A DNA stretch of 64,000 nucleotides from assembly GCF_027244095.1 (NCBI RefSeq), contig NC_069665.1, positions 560,501-624,500 on the forward strand, written 5' to 3'. This DNA comes from Hemicordylus capensis. Its lineage: Eukaryota; Chordata; Lepidosauria; Squamata; Cordylidae. Under the pieces are notes generated by a model. The model was given only the letters and a program-made list of their open reading frames with translations. It made no database searches and had not been told where the DNA came from. Positions 36,501 through 48,500 of this stretch are shown piece by piece. The position numbers were made by a program, and so were the translations under genes. Each line of letters starts with the position of its first letter. The first letter of the stretch is position 1.

Positions 36501-39500
36501 CATATACCTGTGCATGAACTGTGCTTCTCAGGGACAGAGGCTAAAGAACTGAGTCAGATAGAGGTGATGAGAGATATCATTCTAAACTGTCTGGAAAAAT
36601 TAAAAAAGTAACAAATCGGCAGGGCCAGATGTAATCCACCCGAAAGTGCTTAAAGAACTCAAATGTGAAATTGCCAGCCTTCTTGCAAAAATATGTAACT
36701 TATCCCTGCAATTGGGCTCTGTAAAGGACTGGAAAGTGGCCAGTGTAGCACCAATTTTCAAAAAGGGATCCAGGGAATTACAAGGCCAGTCAGCTCACTG
36801 TCTGTGCCAGGCAAATTGATGGAAAGCATCCTCAAGGATAAATGGCGACGCACCTAGAGGAACAGGCCCCGCTGGGGGAGAACCAGCATTGGTTCTGCAA
36901 AGGGAAATCAACCCTTTTGGAGTTCTTTGAGAGTGTCAACGTGTGTGTGTGTGTGTGTGTGTGGATCAAGGTGATCCAGTTGACACAGTGTACTTGGTTT
37001 TTCAAAAGGTTTTCAACAAAATTCCTCTTCAAAGACTCTTGGGAAAACTTAGCAGTCATGATGGGATCAGGGGACAGGTTCATGTGTGGATTGGTAACCG
37101 GGATGTGCCCAGAGCGCGGCTCAAGCACTTTGGAGGAAGCTAGAAAGGGAGCAGGTGCTTCCCTGCTCTCGGCTGCCCCGTCCAACCTCCTGGGCAGGCA
37201 CAGGCGCCCTGTGTGTGCTGAGAGCAGGCGGGGCTTGGGGGGACACACACCACCCCAGCATGAAGCTGGAAGGGCCGCAGGGAGCAGGAAAAGCACCTGC
37301 TCTCCTTTGCCTTCAAACTCCCTTCCTCATTCCCCTCCAAGTGCTCCAACTGTGCTCCGAACCGCGCTTTGGGCACATCTCTACTTGGAAACTGAGTGTA
37401 GGGATCGATGGACAGTTCTCGAAAGGGTGGGGTGTCAGAAGTGGGGCCCCCCAAGGATCGGTACTGGGACAGCCGCTTCTTAATGTATTCATAAATGATC
37501 TAGAAGTTGGAATAAGCAGCAAGGTGGCATTCAGGGTAGTGAAATCCAAAACAGATTGCAAGGAGCTCCAAAAGGATCTCTCCAAACTGGGGGATGGGCA
37601 ACAAAATGGCAGATGCGGTTCAGAGCTAGCAAGTGTAAAGTGATGCATATTGGGGTGAAAAAGCCCAACGGCTTACACAGGCTGAGGGGGTCTGAGCTGT
37701 CAGTGACTGACCAGGAGAGGGATCTTGGGGTCGTGGTGGACAGCTGGTTGGAAGTGTCGACTCAGTGTGCGGGAGCTGTGGAAAAGGCCAATTCCACACT
37801 TGGGAAGGGATCATTAGGAAGGGGGCTGATAATAAAACGGCTAATATCATAATGCCCTTATACACATCTATGAGGTGGCCATATCTGGAGTACTGTGTAC
37901 AGTTCTGGTAACCCAATCTTAAGAAGGACATTGTAGAACTGGAGAAGGGAAGAGAGCTGGTCTTGTGGCAGCAAGCATGACTTGTCCCCTTAGCTAAGCA
38001 GGGTCCACCCTGGTTGCATTTGAATGGGACACTGTAAGATATTCCCCTCAGGGGATAATGGAGCCAATCTGGGAAGAGCTGAAGGTTCCCAGTTCCTTCC
38101 CTGGCAGCATCTCCAAGAGAGGGCTGGCAGAGAGAGTCCTGCCTGCAACCTTGGAGGAGCCGCTGCCAGTCTGTGCAGACAATACTGAGCGCGATGGTCC
38201 AAGGGCCTGACTCAGTATATGGCAGCTGCCTATGTTGCTATGCAGAAGAGGGCAACCCAGATGCTCAGGGGCCTGGAGCACCTTCCTTACGAGGCAAGGC
38301 TACAGCATCTGGGGCTCTTTCGTTTGGAAAAGAGGCGACTAAGGGGAGACAGGATCAAGGTTTATAAAAACCATGCATGGTGTGGAGAGCAGATAGTGAG
38401 GAATTTTTCTCCCTCTCACATAATACTAGAACCAAGGGTCATCCCATGAAACGGATTGCCGAGAAATTTAGGACTGACCAACAACAACAACAAAGAATGT
38501 TTATATACTGCTTTTCAACCAAAGTTTCCAAATGAAGTATTTTTTCACACACTGCATAATTAACCTATGGAATTCTCTGCCACTAGATGTGACAGCCACC
38601 AGCATGGGTGGCTTTAAGAGGGTTTAGATAAATCCATGGCCTATCAATGGCTACTAGTCTGGTGGCTGTAGGCCACCTCCAGCCCCAGGGGCAAGATGGC
38701 TCTGAATTCCCGTTGCAGCCAACAACAGGAGGGAGGGCCTGTCCTGGCCCTTTTGCCTGGGGGCCTCCAGGGCAGCTGGTGGGCCACGGTGTGAAAGAGG
38801 AGGCTGGGCTGGAGCGGCCTCCTTGGCGGCTGCTCTTCTGCACGTTCTGATGGCCAGCCCTGCTTCCGAGGACGCGACCCCTGAGCCCGGCCACGGGGGG
38901 GGGGTCGTTGCTGTTCCGCCGACCAAGAAGCGGTTCTGGGGGGTGCGAGGGAGGGGTCCTGGCCTCGTGCCCACCGGTGGCCTCTCTGGGTGATTGACTT
39001 GGCAGCCTCAGCGCGTTGTGAGCAGCCCCTTCGGATGGTTATCTCGACCAACTGGGGCACGCCTTTGTTCAGGGAACCGGAAAGAAGCCACTTCCTCCTC
39101 TGGGTGGGTTCAGCCGCCCTGCTGTAGGTGGTCCTGGGCCCTCCCTGGGCCTGGAGGGAGGGCAGGCACTGCCAGCGGAGCCTGGGGCGTTGGAGCGGCA
39201 GCCGTCCGCCTGAGCCTCCTTCCTCTGGGCAGCCTTGGGAAGGGCAGTCAGGTTCCCCAGACCAGGGGAGAGCCGTGGCCCCCTTTCCTTTCCCCTGATG
39301 CTCCGCCACAGAGATTTGTCCAGGGAGGAGAAACCGGAGATGGGTGGCCCGGGGTGCTGATCTGCCTGCTGCTGCCACAGATTCAGCAGGTGAGATGCCT
39401 CCAGCTCCCTGATTCCTTCTGGGTTGGAGGGCAGGGCAGGGGCCAGTGGGTAGGGGCTTGGGCCCCGCTCAGCTGGCCCAAGCGAGCCCCCCCCCCGCCG

Positions 39501-42500
39501 GGCCACTTTCTGGCTGGTGGTCTCACGGGGCAGGGCAGGAGGCAAGAGGCGGGGCGGGGCCTGAGAGTGGAGCCGCCTCCCCACTCAGCCCCACTTGCCT
39601 GGGAGGCAGGGGGCCCAGCTGCCCCCGGGGTGGGGGTCCGCCTTGGCATCTGGAAGTGCTCCTCTGTCTCCCGGCGGAAAGGCTGAGGGCTGCAGTGGGG
39701 AGCCTGGTCCCCAGCTTGGGGTCTGGGCCTGTGGCGCTGGCTCTTTTCCTTCTAGGAGGCCACCTTCAGGGTTGCTCCACAGGGCAAAGAGAAGCTGTGG
39801 GGCGGGGGGGGGCACTTAGCTCAGGGACGGGGTGCAGGGTCGAAGGCTCCCTCCGCCAACCCCCACGGCTGCTGTGGACTAAGCAATGGGCACTTGACCC
39901 ACCCGGGCCCTTTTCCCTTTTGCAGGACCCTCCTCAAAAGGGGAGGGAAGTGTCAGCAGAGGAGCCGCCGCCGCCGACGGAGGGGCCAGTCCCGGCTGCT
40001 CCGGGGAAGAAGGAGGCTCCGTGCTGGCTGCGCACCAAGAGCTGCCCTCCTTGCTGCCCAGCGCCCGGCCCCGGGAGGCCCCCACGACCCTGAAGGACGT
40101 GAGCTGGGAGTTGCTGCAGAGCGGAGTTGCCTGCCTGCCGGGTAAGCAGCGCCCTGAAGGTGCCCCCGGCTGTCTGGCCAGGACCTTTCTCCGTGCTGAA
40201 AAGCACAAAAGTGTTGGCCTCCTGCAGGAGGGAGGCTGCGAGGTGAGAGCCTCTGCACAGATGGGGCTCCAGGCTTTCCACTGCAGAGGACCACTGGGAC
40301 GGCCTTTTTGGCCGGCCGTGGGGGCTGAGTCCTACCACCTTTGGGACATGATAGGACAAGATCCCCCCCCCCTCGGCTTCCTGAGGTGGCTCGTCGTGAC
40401 TACCCTCCCCATGTTCCAGGGCTTGGGGGTCTGGAGCTCCGGGATGCCTGCTACGTGCGCCCGAGGCAGGATGTTGGGGCTTCCCCAAGACGAACCGTAG
40501 TGCTGAAAATGGCACGTTGGCCAATGCTGCGTGTTGGAGTCGCGCCCCCTGCGCTCTGTGCAGTGGGTGCCCGCAAAGGCCCAATTCTGCAGGGAGGAAG
40601 CCCACAGCCTGCAGTCTAGTCCTGCACCTGGCAGAAGCCTGCAGGCTGATTCTGGTGCTTTGGCATATTTTGGTCCCATTTCCTGCTTCCAGGATCCAGG
40701 TTTTGATATCTTGTGTATGTGTTGATGGACTGCTCAGGCTAGTCTCCTGCCTCGTAGTGAGCTTCTTTGTCCGTGGAGGCTCCGTGGAGGGACTCCTGCT
40801 CTCCCTGCAGGTTCACTGCCCCCCCCCCCCGGGTCACCGGAGAGCTCTGGGGAGTCACTGCCAAGCAGCCCAGACCGGGGGAGGCCGAAGGCAGCTGCTG
40901 AGGTTTTCTTTTTCAATCTGGAAGCCTCGAATATTTGTTTAAGCCACCGGCACCCTGAGGGTGGAGCAGGATGTCACTCCAGTCAATAAGAAAGGGGGGG
41001 GGGCGAGGCTTGCAGCCTTCCTTGCCTGTAGGGGGAAGCCACCCCACCCCACCTCACCCCACCCCCATGGGGGGGAGGAGGAGCAAGGGGGTGCCCAGAT
41101 CACTGCAGCCTCACTTGGGGACTGCCGCGCGTCCTGCCTAGTCCCCCTCAGACCCACATTTGCGGTCTTTGGGCTGCAGCCGTGACACTCCATTTTTTAC
41201 AAGGGTGCAAAAGGGTCTGCAAGTGTGTGGGGACCCTGCAGCCGATGCCCAGCTGGAGGGAGGGAGAATGGCCGGGGGGCTTTTTCTGCCTCCTCCCCCA
41301 AGCCAGCGTCCCCACCCTTCCTCCTGTTTCAGGAATGGAGCTCAGATGGCCCTGTTTAGAAGGCAGCCCAGCAGCGGCTCTTCTTCTGACTGGGGCTGGA
41401 GCAGGAGGCTCCACCCAGCCACCCACCCCCGCCCGCGCCCGGTGCTTTCTGCAAAGGGCTGGGAGCCCTCAGGGGGGGGGGGGCGTTCTGCAGCCAGGAG
41501 TTTGGGCCTGCACTCTTGGCCCTAGGGCGGGGGGCGGGACGGGGTCCTCCTGCCGCTTGGCCCCATGGAGCTGTGCCTTCTTTGCAGGCACCAGAGACAA
41601 GGCCGGCCGGGCTGTGGTCGTCGTCTTCACCACGAGGGACAGCATCTGGCTCGACCCGCGCTGCAACGCCAGCGAACTTGCCCACCTCCTCCTCTACTTC
41701 CGCAGCATCCTCAGGTCGGGGGGGGGGGCTGGGAGAGGGAGGGGGCCTGGCAGGAGCAGGAGGGAGGGAGGCCACTACCCCCGCCCCCCCCCCCCGGTCC
41801 ACCTGCAGCAGAACTTGCCGCCTCCCTGGTCTTGCCGGAGTTCTCCACGGCTGCTGCTCACGGAAGGGAGGGAGGCAGATGCCCAGGCTGGGAAGGCTCC
41901 AGACTCGTGCTGGAAGCGCTGGAAGGCCTCTGCGCTTGGGGGTCATGGAGACTGGCCCTCTCTGCCACGCCCCTGTGGCCAGGAAGGGTCCTGCTGGGAC
42001 GGCCGCCCCCTGCCCCGCTCTCCTCAGAAGGGATCCTCTCGCCAAGGCGGCCAGCAGCCAGTGCGGGGTCAAGGCCAAGCATGGCAGGCGGGAGGGTGGG
42101 GCCCGTCTTCCTGGGGCGGCTGCTCCCCCTCCTCATGCCTGGGCCAAAAGGCCTCCTGGAGCCGGCTCTCTCCCTTCTCTAGAAGCGCCATGTGGCTGCG
42201 AACATTTTCTTGACAGGCAGAGGCTCTGCCGGATAAAGAGCTGAGCCTGCCTCATCCGTGGCCCCTCTTCCGGGGCTGGATTCCTCCTGTGGCCCTTCAG
42301 TAGAGAAGGCAGGTGGAACATCTGCCGTCTACTGAGTCAGAACAAAAGCCGGGGCGATCACGGGAATACAGCCAAGCAAAACCAAGAGGAAAGAATCCAC
42401 CCGCGACGAAGCCGGAGATATAGAAAAGTCATATATTGCAAAAGACAATCAGAAATATGTATTGATAATCAGTAGAGAAATAGTGAGCTAATTTCTTATT

Positions 42501-45500
42501 TCTTACCATTGTAAGAAAATTAATAATTGAACCAAACATGACCATTCAAATTGAAACATAAATAATGACATGTCTTCAGGTGTCTTCAAATCCGGCATCA
42601 ATATTGTCCGGACAATACCGAGCGGCTCTATCCAGCCTGAGGAGTGAGGTGTCGGTATTATTGTTGGCTGGTGAAGCGATCTCCGCGAAACGGCTTATAT
42701 CAGGAAGAGCCGTACGACACATGAAGTTTTGACATATGAACTCTGCATTCGTCTGTCGTGGCACGTGGTCTGTGACTGATTATACTCACATTCTACTGAG
42801 GCTACACTCGGCTGGGCTTATTTTTGGACTCTGACACCTTTCACCTTCTGCACGGACTGATTTGAGACCACATCAGCCACGATTTCTTGTGGCAGCCGTG
42901 TTTCAGGCATCATCTTCCTGTGCCAGCTGAGAGTCCTACCGACTTCATTGAGGTCGTGAGCAAGCCCCTTTTGCCTAGTTTCAGGAATATCTCCTCCAGA
43001 TGTCTTGACCACCATTATTATTATACATGTTATTATTTATGTTTCAATTTGAATTGTCATGTTTGGTTCAATTATTAATTTTCTTACAATGGTAAGAAAC
43101 AAGAAATTATCTTACTGTTTTTCTGCTGATTATCAATACATATTTCTAATTGTCTTTTGCAGTATACCGAGTCAGACCCTGGGTCTGTCTAGCTCAGCAT
43201 TGTCTTCACAGACTGGCAGCGGCTTCTCCAAGGCGGCAGGCAGCAGGAGTCTCTCCCAGCCCTCTCTTGGAGATGCTGCCAGGGAGGGGACTGGGAACCT
43301 CAGATGCTCTTCCCAGACTGGCGGCTCCATCCCCTGAGGGGGGAATGGACCAGTCAGGCTTGCTGCCAGCAGACCAGCTCTCCTCCCCAGCAGTTGGGGT
43401 GGTGGGAGCCATTGCTCTGCTCTGGGCTCAGCTGTGGGGCAGGCCTGGCCTGGATGTTAGAAGGAGGCAAGGTTTGCAGGGGGGGGGGGAACTGGGTGGC
43501 TCAGGAAACCTGCCCCGTCTGCCCCCCGCCCCGCCCCCCAGCCAGGGAAAGCCTGCCCGCCTGGGCTGTCAGGATCAACAGGCCTTGTCTTGCTCTTGAC
43601 TTCCAGACCGGAGCGCCAGGCGTTGGGCCTCACTGTCCTGGTTGACGCCCGGCGGAGCCCTCCAGCCCCAGCGCTCTTCAAGGCCTGGACCCTCCTGCAG
43701 GTGGGGCCTGGGCTGTGGGCTGCCTCCTCTGCCCGCCCTCCCTCCCTTGGGGTGACCAGGGCAGCTGTGGAAGAGGGTGGGGCTGGCCTAACCCTAACCC
43801 TCCGCGGGCACTGCTGCCACCCCGCTACAGCTGGCCCTGCCTCGCTCCCTGCCCCCCCCGGCAGCTCCCAGGGCTCCCGTCTGCCGGGGGGGGCGTGCTG
43901 TGCATGCAGCTGTGTGTGGAGCTTGTCAGCCGAGGGGGGGGGAGAGGATTGCAGCCACACACACCCCACGCGGCCTCGGGGAAGGGACTTGGCTGCACCT
44001 CTGCTTTTCTGCTCTTCCCTCGCTCTGCCTTTCCCCACAGGCAGAATCCGACCCAGAGAAGCAGGGCTGGGAGGGCACGCCCTGGGCTCCTGCTCAGAAG
44101 CAGCAGCGGGGGGGTGGGGGACCTGGCCTGGCCTGCCTGCCTGCAGCAACCTCCCTGTGGGGAGGACACAGGAGCCTCAGCCCCCCCCCCACCCCGGGGG
44201 AGCTGCTGCCATGAAGGCACCTTGGGCTGTGCGGGAGGAAATCGGCTCCTTGCCTGCCAGACTCCTCTCCCCGGCCTGGCGGTGGCGGCTGCTGGCACTT
44301 CCCTTCCGGGGGCTCCGCAGCGTTGGAGTGGGGAGGGTCTTGCCTCACCCGCAAGGCCGCCTGCCGCCCTCCAAGCCTGCCTGCCCCTTTCCCAAGAGGC
44401 AGAGCGGGGAGGGAGGAGGCTGCTGGGCAGGGATCCCTCTGGGCTGCGCAGCCCTCAGCGCGGGGCCTAACGCGGCTCTCCCCCTGGCAGGGCACGCTCC
44501 CTCCCTGCGCCCACGGAGCCCAGCTGCTGCTGCTGCTGCTGGTGGAGAAGGACGTGGCCTTCCGGGTGGAGAAGCCAGCCGGCCTGCAGGTACCGGCCCC
44601 TCCACACCTCGTCCCTCTCTCGGCACCGCCCTCCGCAGGTCCCGGAGCCAGGACTCCGGCGGGGGGGCGGGGGGGATTGGGTCCCTGGCCCAGAAAGTGG
44701 GCTGTGGGAGTCTCGGCTGGCTCTCGTTTGCTCTGGCACAGCGGCGCGGAGGATCCCTTGGGCACCCGGCTGGGCCACCTCCGCCCGCCAGCCGGCTCAG
44801 CAGTCCTGCAGCCACCCAGGGGGCTGTGGCTTGGGGGAGTCGCTCTCGCTCAGCGAGCAGGCCTGGGGGCCCCTCTTCCTGTGGATCTGGAAGGCGCCGC
44901 CCCACTTTGCAGAGGAGGCCGGTGCCCCCACTGAGGCTCCGTGCCCTTCTCCTCTCTTCCGTGGCGCCCCCTTGACTCCCCCCTTGGGCATGCTGTGCGC
45001 CGCGTGCGCCCCGGGGAGGGCTCGGGCACTTCTTAACCCAGCCAGCCCCCCCCCAAGCCTCTGACCGGAACGCTGTCGGGACCCCCCTCTCACTAGGACC
45101 CAAGCCGGGCTTCCGCAGCCCAGGGCCCCCTTTTCGCTCGGGCTTCCGGGCCCCACCTGGCAAGTCTCTCTTGGGAGTGGGGAGGAGGCAGCTGCCTTGG
45201 GGGGGGGGCTGTGGGGGGGGGAGGCAGCAACTGGAAGGGGGACCCTGGCGGGAGTTTCCCCTGGCGAGGCTCGCTCCACCCCGCAGAGGTCAGGGTCCCA
45301 GCAGCCTCTCCTCCGGGTTCGGGTTCGGCCTCGTAGGCTGAGGGCCTTGTGCTCCAGGTGCTGCTCATTCAGGCTGGCTGGGGGGGGGGTGTGGCTGGCC
45401 CTTCCCAACCCCGCCCGCCTGGCCCTGGATGGAAGGAGGGCGAAGATGGCGGCCTCACGCCTCTGCTGAGTTGGGGTCCGTTCTCCGCTTTGGGGTCTGG

Positions 45501-48500
45501 GCCGGGCTGCTTCGCGCCTCCCCTGCCCTCTCTGCACCAGCCACTCCATCCCTCTCAGGCCTCTTCTGCCCCACCCCCTCCCCTCCATTGCCCCCACCTG
45601 CCCGGGGGGCGCAAGGTAGCCTGGAACCCACACCTGCTGCCCCACCCGCCTTCCACGCAGCTGGCCTGTGCCGGCTGGCGGGAGGGCCTCAGAGCCCAGG
45701 TGGCCGAGCGTGGCGGCCAGGATCGTGATCAGGCCCTGAAAGATCCTCAGGATCAGGTGGGGGGTGGGGGGGGGCCCTTTAGCCCTGTGCAAGGCTGCCT
45801 CTGGGATCCCCCACCCCTTAGTGCCCACCCCCAGCAGAAGAAGCCGGGCTGGAGTGCCGTTGCTCACGGCCCTCCCTGGAGAACGGGGCCCCTGCCTCTC
45901 CGCCATTCTCTCCTCCCAGCTGGAGTGTGGCTTGTAAGGTCCTCAGGGCAAGGACCTGTCCGTCTTGCTCGCATTAAACGCTTACGGGAGAGGGCTGGGG
46001 GGTGGCAGGATTGGGGGCCAATCTCGGGGGGGGCAGCCTGTGGGAGTGCGGTGGCTGGTGTGGGGGTCTCCGAGGGGCCCGTGTGGTGGCCCAGCCTCCT
46101 CCTCCTCCCTGCCTCCTGCTCGCCTGCCCTGGGGTGCACCCCCGCCCCCCCCGTCAGAAGGCAGCCCCTGCCCCACTCCTGACTCGGGTGACTCTTGCTC
46201 CGCAGTGCGAACTCCTCCCCTCAATGAAGGCCCTGCACAGGCACATCGAGAGCGCTCAGCTGCCCCCGGAGCTGGGCGGGGCCCTTCCTTACTGCCACCA
46301 GGACTGGCTGCACTTCCGAATGGTCAGTGGATGTGGGGGGGGGCAGCAGCCAGGGAGCCCAGCTTGGGCGGCTGGGATGATGGGCCTGGACAAGGGAGGC
46401 CCCCCCCCCCGGCAGAGCTCTTGGAAGGGCCAGGGCTGCAGGAGCTCCGGGGCTCCGGGCCAATGCTGAGGGAGGGGCGCAGGAGGGACACCAGGGCCAG
46501 AGGGAGCGGCCGTCCACTGAGCCGGACGGGCAGCGGCTTCTCCAGGGCTGCAGGCCGGAGTCTCCCTCCGCCCCCCCCCCTTGGAGAAGCTGCTGCCAGG
46601 GAGGGGACCGGGACCCTCTGCATGCAAGCCGAGCAGCCCCACCCCTTCAGGGGGATCTCTCCCAGTCTCCCCTTCAGATGCAAACCAGGGCAGACCCTGC
46701 TTAGCCAAGGGGACACGTCATGCTCGCTGCCACCAGACCGGCTCTCCTCGAGGGGACTTTCCAGGGGCATCTTGAAACGGCTTCACTGGGTCTGGGTTTT
46801 GACACCGCCCTGCGTGCGGGAACAGCCGCAGCCTCTTTGGGACCTCAGCTTGGCTTTTCAGGCTTAACACCTTGTATGTGGGCGGTGAAATGGTAGCTGG
46901 TTTTCTGAGTTTGGAGAGCACTTTGTAGGCTTGCTGGGATTACTCAGAAGTAAGCGATTTCTTTGAATGGGCTTCCTCCTAGGTAAGAGTGCATAGGATT
47001 GTAGCTGCAGAGGTGTGGCTTGCTTTTAGAGGGAGATTGCTGATCCCCCCCCCTTTTTTTTTTTGCACTGTGTGCAGCTCCAGGAACGGGTGGGGGTGGG
47101 GTTTACTTCCTCCTCCTCCTCCTCCTCCCTCTTTCTCCCCTCAAAGTCTCTGGGAGGGAGGGAGGGAGGGAGGGGTGTAAAATCTGAGCTGCAAACTCCA
47201 GCCCAACTTCAGAAACTTCAAAACTGTCGGATTTCACCCCACTTCCTCCTGCGCAGTCTGGAAAGCCCCAAGGTGGGGGGATTGGCATTGGGGCAATGAG
47301 GGGGGCCTAGAGCTGGAGGATCTGCCTCTCCCAAGCGCCCGTCTCCCCGTAAGCAGCAGGAGGGCTCGCAGCCCGCCCCCCGCCCCCGCCGGCCCCCATG
47401 ATGCTGAAGCAGCCCTGCTCGCCAACCTCGGGGGGGGAGGGGGGCTCCCAGGCAATTGCTGGTGGGCATGCGAGCCCCCAGGCAGGCAGGCAGGCAGGCA
47501 GGCAGGAGGCGGGTGGGCAGCCGCTTGAGCCCCGCTGTGCTGCCCGTCTTTGCAGCGCCTGGAGCACCTGCTGCTGGGATGCCAGGAGGCTGCCGCTTTC
47601 CTCCGGGGGGCCGTCGAGGCCGTGGAGTCCAGCGGGTGGCCGGAGAGCGCAGGGGTGAGTCTTCCGTCCCCTCCGGTCTCGCGGGGGGGGGCTGTGGGTG
47701 GGCTGCAGCTCGGGGCAGAGGAGCCCCTGCTTTGCTTGCTGAAGGCCCCAGGCTCCGTCCCTGGCAAGGGCTGCCAAGAAGCTGCTGCCAGTCCGTGGAG
47801 GCAGTGCCAAGGGTCTGACTGGGGGGGAGAGAGAGTCCGGTGGTTCACCCGGGAAGCGGGGAAGGAGGGAGCCGGGTTGGGCCCCTTCGAGCAGGTGGCG
47901 CGGTCCTCTGGGGATCGGCTACCCCAGGGGGTGGTTGGGCTGATGGGCGCATCTCTGCTGCCTTCAGCCCCCAGGAGGAGGGTGGGATGCAAGGGTGGCC
48001 ACCGCCCGCCTGGCAGGGGGAGAGCAAGCCTGTGCCCTGCCCTGCAGGCGGCAGCAGCAGTACAGCGGCGCCTGGATCCTCCTGCTCGGATCCTGCCGAC
48101 CCAGGAAGCTGCCCTAGACCCAGTCGGGCAGGCAGGCAGGAGCCTCTTTCAGCCCTGGCTTGGAGATGCTGCCGCCAGGGAGGGGCCTTGCACCCTTCTG
48201 CAGGCAGCCAGGCAGCCAGGCAGGCAGGCAGGCAGGCAGCGGCTCTCCCCAGAGCCGTGCGGGAGGACCCCGGCCCGCTGCCCCCCTTCCCAGCGCCGCC
48301 TTGTGGGCCGAGCTGCCGGCCAAGCAGCAGGTTTTGTGGGGGCAGCTGCATGAAGGCTGCGCAGAGGGCAGCCCTCGCTCCGGGGGGGGGGGGCGTGCAG
48401 GGCAGCCCTCTGACCCTCCCATGGCCTGCCGGGGCGGGAGTGGGGCTCGGAAGCCGAGGGGAGGCCCTGCGCAGAGCCGGGTGTGGCGCTTGCTCCCCCA

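Larger units (their letters stand above)
34590..38870 (+). mobile_element. CR1-like LINE, near full length but decayed, with nested insertions
   Basis: The order is that of a CR1 element. An SGNH/esterase-like ORF1 end ([20 protein letters not shown], 34721-35032) is followed by an ORF2 apurinic endonuclease part ([27 protein letters not shown], 35529-35942). Then come reverse-transcriptase pieces ([46 protein letters not shown]) and a C-terminal thumb ([32 protein letters not shown]). The 3' module ends near 38860. Several frameshifts and stops separate these parts, for instance between 35942 and 36282 and around 36600 and 37480. It fills most of intron 3. Confidence 0.85.
42342..43165. mobile_element. 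Insertion with 139-bp inverted repeats and a hammerhead-like fold
   Basis: AT-rich sequence in a GC-rich intron. Arms at 42434-42572 and 43026-43164 are inverted copies at roughly 90% identity, around a core of about 450 bp. Another 92 bp lies left of the left arm. The whole is flanked by near-identical 11-mers, actgagtcaga (42331) and accgagtcaga (43166), which are also part of a 5S-derived SINE split by the insertion. No protein domain is visible. The core holds a hammerhead-like motif (42649-42720). The long target duplication and ribozyme-like motif suggest a Penelope-type or retrozyme-like element. A long-TIR MITE is the alternative. Confidence 0.6.
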
